Assembly: GCF_001042985.1 (NCBI RefSeq)
Contig: NZ_JYKY01000006.1
Location: forward strand, 150,440 to 214,439
Length of the DNA stretch: 64,000 nucleotides
Reading direction: 5' to 3'
Source: Pseudomonas lundensis
GTDB taxonomy: Bacteria > Pseudomonadota > Gammaproteobacteria > Pseudomonadales > Pseudomonadaceae
Part shown: positions 36,424-45,455 of the stretch, piece after piece
How positions within the stretch are numbered: position 1 is the first letter of the stretch
Layout of the letters: each line of letters begins with the position of its first letter
Position numbers and translations under genes: made by a program
Notes under the pieces: generated by a model
The model's database searches: none
What the model was told of the DNA's origin: nothing
What the model saw: only the letters and a program-made list of their open reading frames with translations

Positions 36424-38469
36424 ATGACCGAATCTACCTACGCAAATAGCGCTCCAGTCGCACACACCATAGAGGGTTCAGACCCCTATGCGTGGTTACA
36501 AAATCGCGACAGCAAAGAGGTTTTGGACTACCTGAAAGCGGAAAACCAGTACCAGGAAGCCCAGTTGGCCGACGAGGCGGAGCGACGTGAAGCGTTGTTT
36601 GAAGAGATCAAGGGCCGCATCCGCGAGACTGATCTGTCCTTGCCGTCGCCCTGGGGCCCTTATCTGTACTACACCCGTACCCAGGCGGGGGAAGAATACG
36701 CCCGCCATTTCCGCTGCCCGCGCCCGGCTGACAATAGCCTGCAGGTAGACGAAGAGGCCGAACATGTGTTGCTGGACCCGAACGCGCTGGCTGACGGCGG
36801 GTTTATCTCCCTGGGTGCGTTCAGTATCAGCCCGGATCATCAACGGCTGGCTTACAGCCTCGACACCAGTGGCGAAGAAACCTACCGCCTGTTCGTCAAA
36901 GAGCTGACCAGCGGGGCCGTGACCGAGCTGCCGTTCGAGGCGTGCGATGGCAGCATGACGTGGGCCAATGACAGCCAGACGCTGTTTTTCGCAACGCTGG
37001 ACGACACTCACCGTCCCCACAAACTGCTGCGCCACACGCTCGGAGAAACCGCCGCGCACGAGGTGTTCCATGAGCCGGACGGGCGTTTTTTCCTGCATTG
37101 CTACCGCTCCAGTTCCGAGCGCCAGCTCATCCTGTTGCTCAACAGCAAAACCACCAGTGAAAGTTGGGTGCTGGAGGCCGATCAACCGGCCAGCTCCTTC
37201 CACTGCCTTGCGCCCCGGGTTGAAGGCCACGATTACAGTGTCGATCACGGACTGTATCAGGGTGAGTGGAGCTGGTTTATCCGCACCAATCAGGACGGGA
37301 TCAACTTTGCGCTGTACCACGCCAAGGGCGAAACACCGACCCGCGATGACTGGACGCTGCTGATTGCCCACGACGACGCGGTCATGCTCGAAGGCCTGAC
37401 CCTCAATGCCCATGCACTGTGTTTAAGCCTTCGCGAAGGTGGACTGCCGATCATTGAGATCCGTCCGAGCGGTTTAACGCCTTATCGGGTGCAATTACCA
37501 GACGCCGCCTACAGCCTTTATGTGCAGGACAGCCTTGAGTTCGAAAGTCCCTATATCCGTTTGCGCTATGAGGCGTTGAATCGTCCGGCACAAGTACGTC
37601 AACTGACACTGAGCACCGGCAAGCAAAGCGTGCTCAAGGAAACCCCGGTCCTGGGGCCGTTCAATGCCGACGATTACGTCAGTCAGCGCCTGTGGGCCAC
37701 GGCCCCTGATGGCACCCGGGTGCCGATCAGCCTGGTGGTCAAGCGCAGCGCCCTGGGCCAGCCGACGCCGCTGTATATGTATGGTTACGGCGCCTATGGT
37801 GAAAGCCTTGACCCGTGGTTCTCCCATGCGCGCCTGAGCCTGCTCGATCGGGGCGTGGCGTTTGCCATCGCTCACGTGCGCGGCGGCGGTGAGTTGGGCG
37901 AAGCCTGGTACCGGGCGGGCAAACAGGAACACAAGCACAACACGTTCAGCGACTTCATCGCCTGCGCAGAACATGTGATCGCTCAAGGGCTGACAACGGC
38001 CGGGCAACTGGTCATCAGTGGCGGCAGCGCGGGCGGCCTGTTGATCGGCGCGGTGCTCAATCAGCGGCCTGAGCTGTTCAAGGCGGCCATCGCCGAAGTG
38101 CCTTTTGTGGACGTGCTCAACACCATGCTCGACCCGGACCTGCCCCTGACCGTCACCGAATATGACGAATGGGGCAACCCGCAGGAACCCGACGTCTATG
38201 AGCGGATCAAGGCCTACGCGCCCTATGAAAACGTGCGCGCACAGTCTTACCCGGCGATGCTGGTCATTGCCGGGTACAACGACAGCCGCGTGCAGTACTG
38301 GGAGGCCGCCAAATGGGTCGCTAAATTGCGCGCCAGCAAAACCGACGACAATCTGTTGCTGCTCAAGACAGAGCTGGACGCTGGCCACGGCGGGATGAGC
38401 GGACGCTATCAAGCGTTGCGCGATGTGGCGCTGGAATACGCGTTTGTGTTCAAAGTACTGGGCCTTTAA
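36424..38469 (+). CDS. ptrB: Oligopeptidase B (prolyl oligopeptidase family S9A)
   Basis: A 681-residue serine peptidase. The N-terminal seven-bladed propeller (about residues 60-400) is followed by an alpha/beta hydrolase domain with catalytic Ser535 in GGSAGG, Asp in the YNDSRV loop and His in LDAGHGG. It cleaves short peptides after basic residues in the cytoplasm. E. coli PtrB is 686 residues. ATG 36424 is chosen because the 22 upstream in-frame codons do not resemble the family. The ribosome binding site is weak (GAGAGCAG). Confidence 0.9.
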   Translation: MTESTYANSAPVAHTIEGSDPYAWLQNRDSKEVLDYLKAENQYQEAQLADEAERREALFEEIKGRIRETDLSLPSPWGPYLYYTRTQAGEEYARHFRCPRPADNSLQVDEEAEHVLLDPNALADGGFISLGAFSISPDHQRLAYSLDTSGEETYRLFVKELTSGAVTELPFEACDGSMTWANDSQTLFFATLDDTHRPHKLLRHTLGETAAHEVFHEPDGRFFLHCYRSSSERQLILLLNSKTTSESWVLEADQPASSFHCLAPRVEGHDYSVDHGLYQGEWSWFIRTNQDGINFALYHAKGETPTRDDWTLLIAHDDAVMLEGLTLNAHALCLSLREGGLPIIEIRPSGLTPYRVQLPDAAYSLYVQDSLEFESPYIRLRYEALNRPAQVRQLTLSTGKQSVLKETPVLGPFNADDYVSQRLWATAPDGTRVPISLVVKRSALGQPTPLYMYGYGAYGESLDPWFSHARLSLLDRGVAFAIAHVRGGGELGEAWYRAGKQEHKHNTFSDFIACAEHVIAQGLTTAGQLVISGGSAGGLLIGAVLNQRPELFKAAIAEVPFVDVLNTMLDPDLPLTVTEYDEWGNPQEPDVYERIKAYAPYENVRAQSYPAMLVIAGYNDSRVQYWEAAKWVAKLRASKTDDNLLLLKTELDAGHGGMSGRYQALRDVALEYAFVFKVLGL

Positions 38470-38501
38470 CCGAGGGCATGCACCCGGTGCCGCTGCCCGG
38501 C

Positions 38502-38798
38502 TCAATCAGCAGCAGGCTTGATCTTCAGGTCTTTGCGGTCGAGCCCCTGCAAGGGTTGGTCTTTGGGCGGCGGCTGGGGCAAGTCGATGGGGGGCAGCGG
38601 GAGCAGGCTGCCGCTGCCTGCCACGGGCTTGGGCACCGGCCGCGGCGTCATCTGCGGATAAGGCGTGGGCGTTGCTGTACCGGGCGAACCGGGTTCGGGG
38701 GTTGCAGGCATCACAGGCACAGGGCTCAATGCCCCCGCTTGCGCTGCACTTATCGAGAGCACCGCCCCTACAATGGCCGTTAGAATAGTGCGTTTCAT
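38502..38798 (-). CDS. Proline-rich secreted hypothetical protein
   Basis: A 98-residue protein with a signal peptide (MKRTILTAIVGAVLSISAAQAG, cleavage after AQA) and a mature part of about 75 residues with roughly one Pro in four (PVPVMPATPEPGSPG, LPLPPIDLPQPPPKD). It is probably an unfolded periplasmic or envelope peptide. No family is recognised. Convergent with ptrB and divergent from the methyltransferase-like gene. Confidence 0.6.
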   Translation of the reverse strand: MKRTILTAIVGAVLSISAAQAGALSPVPVMPATPEPGSPGTATPTPYPQMTPRPVPKPVAGSGSLLPLPPIDLPQPPPKDQPLQGLDRKDLKIKPAAD

Positions 38799-38880
38799 CA
38801 GTCACTCCGTTGCCAGACCGGCTTGTCTGCCCTCAGGCTACTCGTAACCTGCGGTTTTTGTCCTCTTCTATGAGATACCC

Positions 38881-39567
38881 ATGAAACGTTTTGTTCTGCT
38901 CGACACCACTCCGATCCCCGATAACGGCGGCGCCCTGTGCCTGTTTGAGTATGGCGAGGACTTCGTGATCAAGATCCAGGGTGGCGACGGCGGCCAATTA
39001 ATGAACACCCGCATGCACGGCTCGGAAGACGCACTGGCCGAAATCCCCTGCCGCAAGGTCGCCGGACGTGCCCAGTCGCGCGTGCTGATCGGTGGTTTGG
39101 GCATGGGGTTCACCCTGGCGTCGGCCCTCAAGCATTTGGGCAAAACCGCCGAAGTGGTCGTGGCCGAACTGGTGCCGGGGGTTGTTGAATGGAATCGCGG
39201 CCCGCTAGGCGAAAAGGCCGGCAACCCGTTGCAAGATCCGCGCACGGTGATCCGCCTGGAAGACGTGGCCAAGGTGCTGCAAGCCGAACCCAAAGGGTTT
39301 GACGCCATCATGCTGGATGTCGACAACGGCCCCGAAGGCCTGACTCAAAAAGCCAACAGCTGGTTGTATTCGGCCGGAGGCTTGAGTGCCTGTGCCAACG
39401 CCTTGCGGCCCAAAGGCGTGCTGGCCGTCTGGTCTGCCAGCGCTGACAAACAGTTTTCCGACAAACTGCGCAAGGCCGGTTTCAAGGCCGAGGAAGTGCA
39501 AGTCTTCGCCCACGGCAACAAAGGCACGCGGCATACCATCTGGATTGCTGAAAAAATCAAAGGCTGA
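38881..39567 (+). CDS. Spermidine synthase-like Rossmann methyltransferase-fold protein
   Basis: A 228-residue soluble protein of the SpeE-like group. The nucleotide-binding loop is VLIGGLGMGFTLAS and DAIMLDVDNGPEGL stands at the position of the spermidine synthase DxxDxxxD region. It lacks the N-terminal polyamine domain, so a true polyamine synthase role is unlikely. The function is unknown; S-adenosylmethionine or decarboxylated SAM binding is probable. Confidence 0.75.
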   Translation: MKRFVLLDTTPIPDNGGALCLFEYGEDFVIKIQGGDGGQLMNTRMHGSEDALAEIPCRKVAGRAQSRVLIGGLGMGFTLASALKHLGKTAEVVVAELVPGVVEWNRGPLGEKAGNPLQDPRTVIRLEDVAKVLQAEPKGFDAIMLDVDNGPEGLTQKANSWLYSAGGLSACANALRPKGVLAVWSASADKQFSDKLRKAGFKAEEVQVFAHGNKGTRHTIWIAEKIKG

Positions 39568-39619
39568 TCAACAGCTAAACTTAACGACCTGACCGTCATT
39601 CGTCTTCAAAGGTGAACCC

Positions 39620-39994
39620 ATGAGCTCGGCCAACCCTCCCTCCCATACAGCAAAGCTGGATCGCATCCTGGCCGATGCCCAGCGTGACCGTGAAATGGGC
39701 TACCGCGACAAAGCCCTGAAAATGTACCCGCATGTCTGCGGCCGCTGCGCCCGTGAGTTCTCGGGTAAACGCCTGAGCGAGCTGACGGTCCATCACCGCG
39801 ATCATAACCACGACAACAACCCGCAAGACGGTTCCAACTGGGAGCTGTTGTGCCTGTATTGCCATGACAACGAACACTCGCGTTACACCGACCAGCAATA
39901 CTTTTCGGACAGCTCGACCAGCAGCCCGAAAGTGGCCAAAGCCACCCACAACCCGTTCGCCGCTCTGGCCGGGTTAATGAAAAAAGACGACTAG
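39620..39994 (+). CDS. yajD: YajD-family HNH nuclease
   Basis: A 124-residue protein with an HNH fold: CGRCAREFSG, then TVHHRDHNHDNNP and ELLCLYCHDNEH. The two CxxC pairs bind zinc and the HHxDxNH segment is the nuclease core. E. coli YajD is 115 residues, function unknown. It starts 53 bases after the SpeE-like gene and is probably cotranscribed. Confidence 0.88.
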   Translation: MSSANPPSHTAKLDRILADAQRDREMGYRDKALKMYPHVCGRCAREFSGKRLSELTVHHRDHNHDNNPQDGSNWELLCLYCHDNEHSRYTDQQYFSDSSTSSPKVAKATHNPFAALAGLMKKDD

Positions 39995-40087
39995 TCGCGC
40001 GCTTGCCGACGCTGCGGCCTGGACTGCGGCGCCGGATCAGCGTGAACAGGCGTATACTCGCGTCTTTTTTCTGAAGGGCTCGGGCAC

Positions 40088-40555
40088 GTGGCGAACAAAC
40101 GGTACAGCTGCATTGGTTTGTATAACCCCAAATCACCGGAAAACGTCGGCTCGGTGATGCGTGCGGCTGGTTGCTATAACGTGGCGTCCGTGTTCTACAC
40201 CGGCAAACGCTATGAGCGCGCCCGGGACTTCGTGACCGACACCAAAAAGGTGCATCAGGACATTCCGCTGATTGGCATTGATGACCTGAAAAAGATCCTG
40301 CCGTTGGGCTGCATTCCCGTGGCAGTGGAATTGGTAGAGGGCGCTCGCGCCTTGCCCGAGTACACCCATCCGGATCGCGCTCTGTATGTTTTCGGGCCTG
40401 AAGACGGCTCGCTGGACAAAGAGATTCTGGACTGGTGCGAGGATGTGATTTACATCCCGACCAACGGCTGCATGAACCTCGCCGCCACCGTCAACGTGGT
40501 GCTTTACGACCGTTTGGCCAAGGGTAACAACACCCGATCCGGACCTAAATTCTGA
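40088..40555 (+). CDS. TrmH/SpoU-family RNA methyltransferase
   Basis: A 155-residue SPOUT methyltransferase, GTG start. The three SPOUT motifs are visible: ENVGSVMRAAG, LYVFGPEDGSL and IPTNGCMNLAATVNVVLYDR, the last forming the SAM-binding knot. It methylates ribose 2'-O of tRNA or rRNA. It lacks an added RNA-binding domain and resembles the short TrmL-like type, but the modified site is not known. Confidence 0.85.
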   Translation: MANKRYSCIGLYNPKSPENVGSVMRAAGCYNVASVFYTGKRYERARDFVTDTKKVHQDIPLIGIDDLKKILPLGCIPVAVELVEGARALPEYTHPDRALYVFGPEDGSLDKEILDWCEDVIYIPTNGCMNLAATVNVVLYDRLAKGNNTRSGPKF

Positions 40556-40633
40556 CCCTAGGATGCCTGCCAGGGGAACAACCCGCCTGCGCAGACAGTC
40601 AGCTCTGTATCCACCAACCCTTGGAGACAGAGC

Positions 40634-40969
40634 ATGAGCAACAGAAATCCTGTAGAGCGCATTGAATCCCCCGCATACCCGGACGTGCCTTACCAAAACG
40701 TTGAAGGCTGGGAGCGTGTGGGCTCTTTGGCGGGCGGCGTGGTGATGCTCGGCAAGGGCATTCGTCGGGGCGGGTTTATCGGCCTGATCCAGGTGGGCAT
40801 CGGTGCCATGGCGCTAAAACGCGGTATTACCGGCCACAGCTCAACCAAGCGCCTGCTTGAGAAGAGTCGCCAGCAACTGCACAGCGTGCGCTCAGACATC
40901 GAGCGCGCTGGCGATGAGTTGCTGCGCATGAAGGACGAAGTGGAAGGAAAGATCGTCAAGAGCGTCTGA
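40634..40969 (+). CDS. Small membrane protein of DUF2892 type
   Basis: A 111-residue protein with a Gly-rich hydrophobic pair of helices (GSLAGGVVMLGKGIRRGG and IGLIQVGIGAMALKRGITGH) and a C-terminal coiled-coil helix (about residues 75-111). DUF2892-like, function unknown. It is preceded by GGAGACAG. A perfect 13-bp hairpin starts five bases after its stop. Confidence 0.65.
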   Translation: MSNRNPVERIESPAYPDVPYQNVEGWERVGSLAGGVVMLGKGIRRGGFIGLIQVGIGAMALKRGITGHSSTKRLLEKSRQQLHSVRSDIERAGDELLRMKDEVEGKIVKSV

Positions 40970-40974
40970 CCGAC

Positions 40975-41006
40975 GCGTGAGGCTGCGATGCTACGCAGCC
41001 TCACGC
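40975..41006. terminator. Perfect 13-bp stem-loop between convergent genes
   Basis: GCGTGAGGCTGCG pairs without mismatch with CGCAGCCTCACGC across a six-base loop. It fills most of the gap between the DUF2892-like gene and the AI-2E-family gene. There is no T-run, so classical Rho-independent termination is doubtful; it may be a bidirectional 3' end. Confidence 0.55.
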
Positions 41007-41028
41007 CGCTGGTTCTTGCGTGCGCGGG

Positions 41029-42078
41029 TTAGCCCTGGGTTTTGTTTTGCTGGCTGGCGCTCCAGTCCACCAGCAGGCTATAGGCCAGCGCCAGCAAGGT
41101 CGGGCCGATGAACAAACCGATAAACCCGAACGCCATCAAGCCGCCGAACACGCCAAGCAGCACGATCACCAAGGGCAAGTTGCCGCCCCTGCTGATGAGA
41201 TAGGGCTTGAGCACGTTGTCCACACCGCTGATGATCAGCGTGCCCCAGATGCCCAGGAAAATCGCCATCCCGTAATCGCCTTTCCAGGCCAGCCACGCCG
41301 TGGCCGGAATCCAGATCAGCGGCGGCCCCATCGGGATCAGGCTGAGCAGGAACGTTGCAAGGCACAGCACCAGCGCACCCGGCACGCCCGCAATCAGAAA
41401 ACCGATGAGTGCCAATAACGCTTGAGCGGCCGCCGTGCCGATCACCCCGTTGACCACTCGCTGAATGGTGCCCGCCACCAACTCTTGGTAGTAAGACGCG
41501 CGCTCACCGATCAGGCGTTCAAGCAAACGGTGCACAAAGGTCGCCAGCCGCGGGCCGTCCCGATAGAAAAAGAACACAAAGACAATACTCAGGGTCAGCT
41601 CCAGAATCCCGCCGCCGATCTGCGCACTGCGGGCCAGCAACCAGTTACCCACCTGCCCCAAATACGGCTTCACCGCGATGATCATCGCCGCGCCCTGCTC
41701 GTCGATGGTGTCCCAGATGCCCACCAGCCGCTCTCCGACCAGCGGAATACCAGCCAGCCAGGTCGGGGCCTCGGGCAACCCTTCTAATTGCACATCCTTC
41801 ACGAAGGTGGTGGCGTCGCGCACGTGATCGGCCAGATTAAAGCCCAACCACACCAGCGGCCCGGCCACCAACAACATCCACCCCAAGGTCAAAATGCCAG
41901 CCGCCAGCGATTCGCGCCCATTGAGCCAGCGGGTCAGTAAGCGCATCAGCGGCCAACTGGCAAAAGCCAGTACGGCGCCCCAGAACAGAGCCGACCAGAA
42001 AGGTGCCATGACCCACAAACTGGCACCGAACAACACCAGCAGCAGAATTTGCACCAGCAGGCGATCGTTATTGAGCAT
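41029..42078 (-). CDS. AI-2E family transporter (PerM/YdiK type)
   Basis: A 349-residue inner-membrane protein with eight predicted helices, paired N-terminal helices (LLVQILLLVLFGASLWVM) and the conserved late motif SGVDNVLKPYLISRGGNLPL. This fits the YdiK branch of the family formerly called DUF20. The substrate is unknown for this branch. ATG 42078 is used because GTGGA precedes it and it lacks the odd extra nine codons. Confidence 0.88.
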   Translation of the reverse strand: MLNNDRLLVQILLLVLFGASLWVMAPFWSALFWGAVLAFASWPLMRLLTRWLNGRESLAAGILTLGWMLLVAGPLVWLGFNLADHVRDATTFVKDVQLEGLPEAPTWLAGIPLVGERLVGIWDTIDEQGAAMIIAVKPYLGQVGNWLLARSAQIGGGILELTLSIVFVFFFYRDGPRLATFVHRLLERLIGERASYYQELVAGTIQRVVNGVIGTAAAQALLALIGFLIAGVPGALVLCLATFLLSLIPMGPPLIWIPATAWLAWKGDYGMAIFLGIWGTLIISGVDNVLKPYLISRGGNLPLVIVLLGVFGGLMAFGFIGLFIGPTLLALAYSLLVDWSASQQNKTQG

Positions 42079-42100
42079 GTGTATTCCACAGAAATTCGAA

Positions 42101-42139
42101 AACAAAAAAGACGACGGCTACGCCAAGTGTAGCCGTCGT
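42101..42139 (-). terminator. Rho-independent terminator of the DUF4892 gene
   Basis: A perfect 11-bp stem (ACGACGGCTAC/GTAGCCGTCGT, 7-base loop) is followed on the minus strand by CTTTTTTGTT. It lies 10 bases after the DUF4892 stop and ends that operon. Confidence 0.9.
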
Positions 42140-42148
42140 GGGTAGCGC

Positions 42149-42967
42149 TTAGCGCAGCAGCTCGATATGCAGCCCCGGCGCCGGGGTGTCGCTCAGTTCA
42201 AGACGCGAGGCGCGCACGCCACTCTTGATCAGGGCCTCTCGCCAGGCAGCTGCATTGACGCCGCTCAAGCTGAGGCGTGCGGTGGTATCAAGTTTTAAAG
42301 CACGGCTAATGAGCTCAAGCCAGGGCGCGTCGGGCGCTTGCGTCAGGGTCGGGAAATCCAGCGCATAGGTGGTTTTCAGTTGACGCTGCAACGTAGCAGG
42401 CGTGGGCAATAAGGTCCCGAGATCGGTCGTGGCCACCAGTTGTTCCACATGCAGATACCCTTTGCGACTGCCGCGGTTGATGGCATACAGCGCCACCAAT
42501 CGATTGCGTTCAGGGGCCGCCATTCGGAGCAACAGGTAGGATTGTTGCTCATCGGAGCCCACCAGCTTGGCGTTGCCTAACACCTCATTGGCCCAGAGGC
42601 TGCTTTCGCCGCAGTCACGCGCCTGGCACCAGAACAATAATTCGGCATCCTTGGCTTGCAGCGCCTCGCGCGCCGCCGTGAAGGCTTCGGTGGCCGAATG
42701 GCCGGCCGGCAGTTCATAGGTTATTGCGGTGGTCTCGCCCCGTGCATCCACTTGCCCGTCGAAGCGCAGGCGCCCGCTTATTTTACGAATCGGCCCCATC
42801 GGGTAGATGCGCTCGGCATCCGGCTTAACGGTGTAATCGACAATGTGCGCGTCAGCCAGCCGGGGCACGTCCTGCAAGTCCTGGCTGCCGGGCACATCGG
42901 CCGCCCACAACAAAGGGCTCAGGCAACTCAAACCCAGTACGCCGATCAAACGGTTGGTCAATTTCAT
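42149..42967 (-). CDS. DUF4892 secreted protein
   Basis: A 272-residue protein with a signal peptide (LIGVLGLSCLSPLLWA, cleavage before ADVPG) and a DUF4892 domain: ITYELPAGHSATEAF, LLFWCQARDCGESSLWAN and YLLLRM are typical. The two Cys in the middle could form a disulfide. The function is unknown. Its ATG at 42967 overlaps the stop of a 32-codon GST-like ORF by four bases (ATGA), so it may be translationally coupled to it. A strong terminator follows. Confidence 0.8.
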   Translation of the reverse strand: MKLTNRLIGVLGLSCLSPLLWAADVPGSQDLQDVPRLADAHIVDYTVKPDAERIYPMGPIRKISGRLRFDGQVDARGETTAITYELPAGHSATEAFTAAREALQAKDAELLFWCQARDCGESSLWANEVLGNAKLVGSDEQQSYLLLRMAAPERNRLVALYAINRGSRKGYLHVEQLVATTDLGTLLPTPATLQRQLKTTYALDFPTLTQAPDAPWLELISRALKLDTTARLSLSGVNAAAWREALIKSGVRASRLELSDTPAPGLHIELLR

Positions 42968-43062
42968 CGGCACGGGTCACCCGCAGGTGACGGGTGACTC
43001 AGCCTGCTCACGATAGAGACCGGATGGCCTTTCAGGGTCGCAGCGGTGTAGAGATCTATCAT
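42964..43062 (-). pseudogene. Relic of a glutathione S-transferase start, now a 32-codon ORF
   Basis: ATG 43062 has a strong GGGAGA ribosome binding site at spacing 6 and codes MIDLYTAATLKGHPVSIV, which is the first beta strand and active-site loop of a GST. After codon 18 the reading continues SRLSHPSPAGDPCR and stops. The rest of a GST gene (about 180 codons) is absent, so an internal deletion is inferred. The remnant still sits in place between the hydrolase and DUF4892 and ends in an ATGA overlap with the latter. Confidence 0.55.
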
Positions 43063-43112
43063 GGTTGTCTCCCATTTCAACCCGCCAAGCCTCGGCAGTT
43101 GGCCGCCGCAAG

Positions 43113-43967
43113 TCAAGGAGCAGCGAAGAACCTATTGAAACAGTCTGCAACAAGGATTGCCCCGGCTTCGTCATTGACATGTAAATGATGGCCACCGGGT
43201 AACCGTTCCAGGCTGAAGGGTAGTCCATCCAGCCGCTCGGGATGGGTAGCAAGCATGCCGGCTTCGGCCACGATCAAGGTGGCCGGACAACTGACGCGCC
43301 GGACGAAGGACATGGCTTGCTCGTCCGTCAGGCGCAGGGGTGAAGGGAGTGTCAGGCGGCTGTCGCTGCGCCAGCTGTATCCGCCCGGCACCGGCATCAG
43401 CCCGCGCTGGGCCAATAACTCGGCAGCTTCGCGGCTGACCGCGACCATGCCCTTCATGCGCGCTTCGACGCCACGCTCGAGGGTTGTGTGCACGGACTTG
43501 CGTTTGTGGTTCAACTGCAGCTGGGCGTGCAGCGCCTGCCCCATGCGCTCAGCCGTGTCGTGCTGAGTGCCGGTGTGCGGCATCACGCCATCAATGAGCG
43601 CCAGATGCGTGACACGCTCCGGGCACGAACCGGCCACCACCACCGAAATGATCGCCCCCAAGGAGTGGCCCAGCAGCGCAAAATGCTCCCAGCCCAGTTG
43701 TTCGGCCACGCTCAATACATCAAACGCATACTCCCACAAGGAGTAACTGGCGCCCGGCGGCCTGTGGGCAGAGTGGCCGTGACCTGCCAGATCCAGCGCC
43801 ACAATGCGTAATCCGTGCAGCTTGGGCGCCAGCCGCGCAAAACTGTTGGCGTTATCCAGCCAGCCGTGCAGTGCGATCACGGGAATACCGTCTTCAGGCC
43901 CAAACACATGGGCTGCCAGTTCGATATGGGGCAGGCTCAGACGAATTTCTTCCACCACGGGCGGCAT
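43113..43967 (-). CDS. Alpha/beta hydrolase
   Basis: A 284-residue alpha/beta hydrolase. Features are the oxyanion region ALHGWLDNANSF, nucleophile elbow LGHSLGA (Ser), an acid in the AEAGML loop and His in GGHHLH. It resembles small-molecule esterases or epoxide hydrolases; the substrate is unknown. ATG 43967 is chosen; a GTG three codons upstream overlaps the stop of the gene before it (GTGA). The two hydrolases and the DUF4892 gene appear to form one operon. Confidence 0.82.
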   Translation of the reverse strand: MPPVVEEIRLSLPHIELAAHVFGPEDGIPVIALHGWLDNANSFARLAPKLHGLRIVALDLAGHGHSAHRPPGASYSLWEYAFDVLSVAEQLGWEHFALLGHSLGAIISVVVAGSCPERVTHLALIDGVMPHTGTQHDTAERMGQALHAQLQLNHKRKSVHTTLERGVEARMKGMVAVSREAAELLAQRGLMPVPGGYSWRSDSRLTLPSPLRLTDEQAMSFVRRVSCPATLIVAEAGMLATHPERLDGLPFSLERLPGGHHLHVNDEAGAILVADCFNRFFAAP

Positions 43968-43972
43968 GCGGT

Positions 43973-44779
43973 TCACTCTTCAACGCCGGAATCACGCGAT
44001 TCCCAACGGGTAAAAATCGACTTGAGCAGGCAGGCGGTATCGTCCGGCTGTTCCAGTGGAAACATGTGCCCACCCGGCACGCTCAACGCTTCACCGAACG
44101 GCAAGCGGGCCACGGCATTGGCATGGTGGCGCATCACGACGCGGCTGTCGCGCCCGCGCACCACGGTCAATGGCACCCGCAATTGCTTGACCAGACCGGG
44201 GCTGGTGTGGGGCACGCTGCGGTAGATATTGATTTCCGTCTCAGGATCGAAACTCAGGCGCAGACGGTCATCCATCACACGCAATCCATGCTCCAGATAG
44301 GCATCGAAACAATCGGGGTCGAAACTGCGAAACAGTGATTTTCCGGCGAAGTACTCGCGCGCCGCTTCGCGATCGGCAAACTCTTCACGGCGGCCCAACG
44401 TGCGCCCGGCAGGGGTCAGTCGATCAATCAAGCCAAAGCGCTTAGCCGCACGGATCACCCACTGGTCGGTGCGGGTCAGGACGGGAGAATCGAGCATGAC
44501 CACGCCTTTGTAGAGCTGGGGACACCGGATGGCCGCATGCAAGTGCAACATGCCGCCCAGTGAGTGGCCAACGCCCAGCACCGGGCCGTCCTGCTGTTGC
44601 AGGTGGTAAATGAGTTCGTCGACCAGGTTGCGCCAGTTGTTGTCGACCGGGAAGCGAGGGTCATGCCCGTGCTGAGGCAAATGCGCCACGTGGTAATCGG
44701 GCGCAAGTGCGGCAAACAGCTTCCCATAGGTGCCTGAAGGGAAGCCGTTGGCATGGGCGAAAAAAATCTGCCGGGACAT
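43973..44779 (-). CDS. Alpha/beta hydrolase
   Basis: A 268-residue alpha/beta hydrolase, different from its neighbour. It has the start FFAHANGFPSGTY, nucleophile elbow VGHSLGG and His in VPGGHMFPLEQ; the acid lies in the RGRDSRV loop. Its N-terminus resembles a family of Pseudomonas hydrolases of unknown substrate. First gene of the hydrolase-hydrolase-DUF4892 unit. Confidence 0.82.
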   Translation of the reverse strand: MSRQIFFAHANGFPSGTYGKLFAALAPDYHVAHLPQHGHDPRFPVDNNWRNLVDELIYHLQQQDGPVLGVGHSLGGMLHLHAAIRCPQLYKGVVMLDSPVLTRTDQWVIRAAKRFGLIDRLTPAGRTLGRREEFADREAAREYFAGKSLFRSFDPDCFDAYLEHGLRVMDDRLRLSFDPETEINIYRSVPHTSPGLVKQLRVPLTVVRGRDSRVVMRHHANAVARLPFGEALSVPGGHMFPLEQPDDTACLLKSIFTRWESRDSGVEE

Positions 44780-44889
44780 TTAAGGCATCCACACGAAGTA
44801 ATTGGACTTATTGTCTGCAGGAACTTTCGATGTCGCAATGACCGTATACGCCAGGAGGGACGCCACTACGGCCATTGCCCTTTAAATGC

Positions 44890-45333
44890 TCAACGCGCGG
44901 GCGGTGTTTCGCCTAGCGGCACAACGGCGATGGTCAGACGAGAAATGCAGGTGAGCTTGCCCGAGTCATCGGTCAAGCGGATGTCCCAGACATGGGTGGT
45001 ACGGCCCCTGTGCACAGGCCGTGCAACGGCGCTCACGCGCCCGCTGCGTACCCCGCGCAGGTGGTTGGCATTGACCTCAAGACCTACGCAATAAAACTGC
45101 TTTTGATCGATGCACATATAGCTGGCCATCGACCCGAGGGTTTCTGCCAGCACCACCGATGCACCGCCGTGTAACAGCCCGAATGGCTGATGGGTGCGGT
45201 GGTCGACCACCATGCTCGCGGTGATGGAATTGTCATCGAACGCATCAAAGGTGATGTCCAGCACCTCACAAATGGAGTTTTTGCGCATTGCATTGAGGTA
45301 CGCCAGATCTGGCAGGGTTGTCCACATGCTCAT
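44890..45333 (-). CDS. PaaI/YbdB-type hotdog thioesterase
   Basis: A 147-residue hotdog-fold acyl-CoA thioesterase. The central motif FGLLHGGASVVLAETLGS contains the catalytic Glu and the conserved HGG; GLEVNANHLRGVR follows. It hydrolyses aryl- or acyl-CoA; the family includes EntH and MenI, and the exact substrate is not known. Single gene. Confidence 0.88.
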   Translation of the reverse strand: MSMWTTLPDLAYLNAMRKNSICEVLDITFDAFDDNSITASMVVDHRTHQPFGLLHGGASVVLAETLGSMASYMCIDQKQFYCVGLEVNANHLRGVRSGRVSAVARPVHRGRTTHVWDIRLTDDSGKLTCISRLTIAVVPLGETPPAR

Positions 45334-45455
45334 TGTTCAGTCCTTGGTGGGTGAGTCGGCTATCGTCTTGCCATAAGACACGGCGACGGTGCAACCGGGA
45401 ATGCCCCGCAGACAGCGCCAGGCAAGGAGCAAGGAGCACCCAAACAGTCTTGCGC

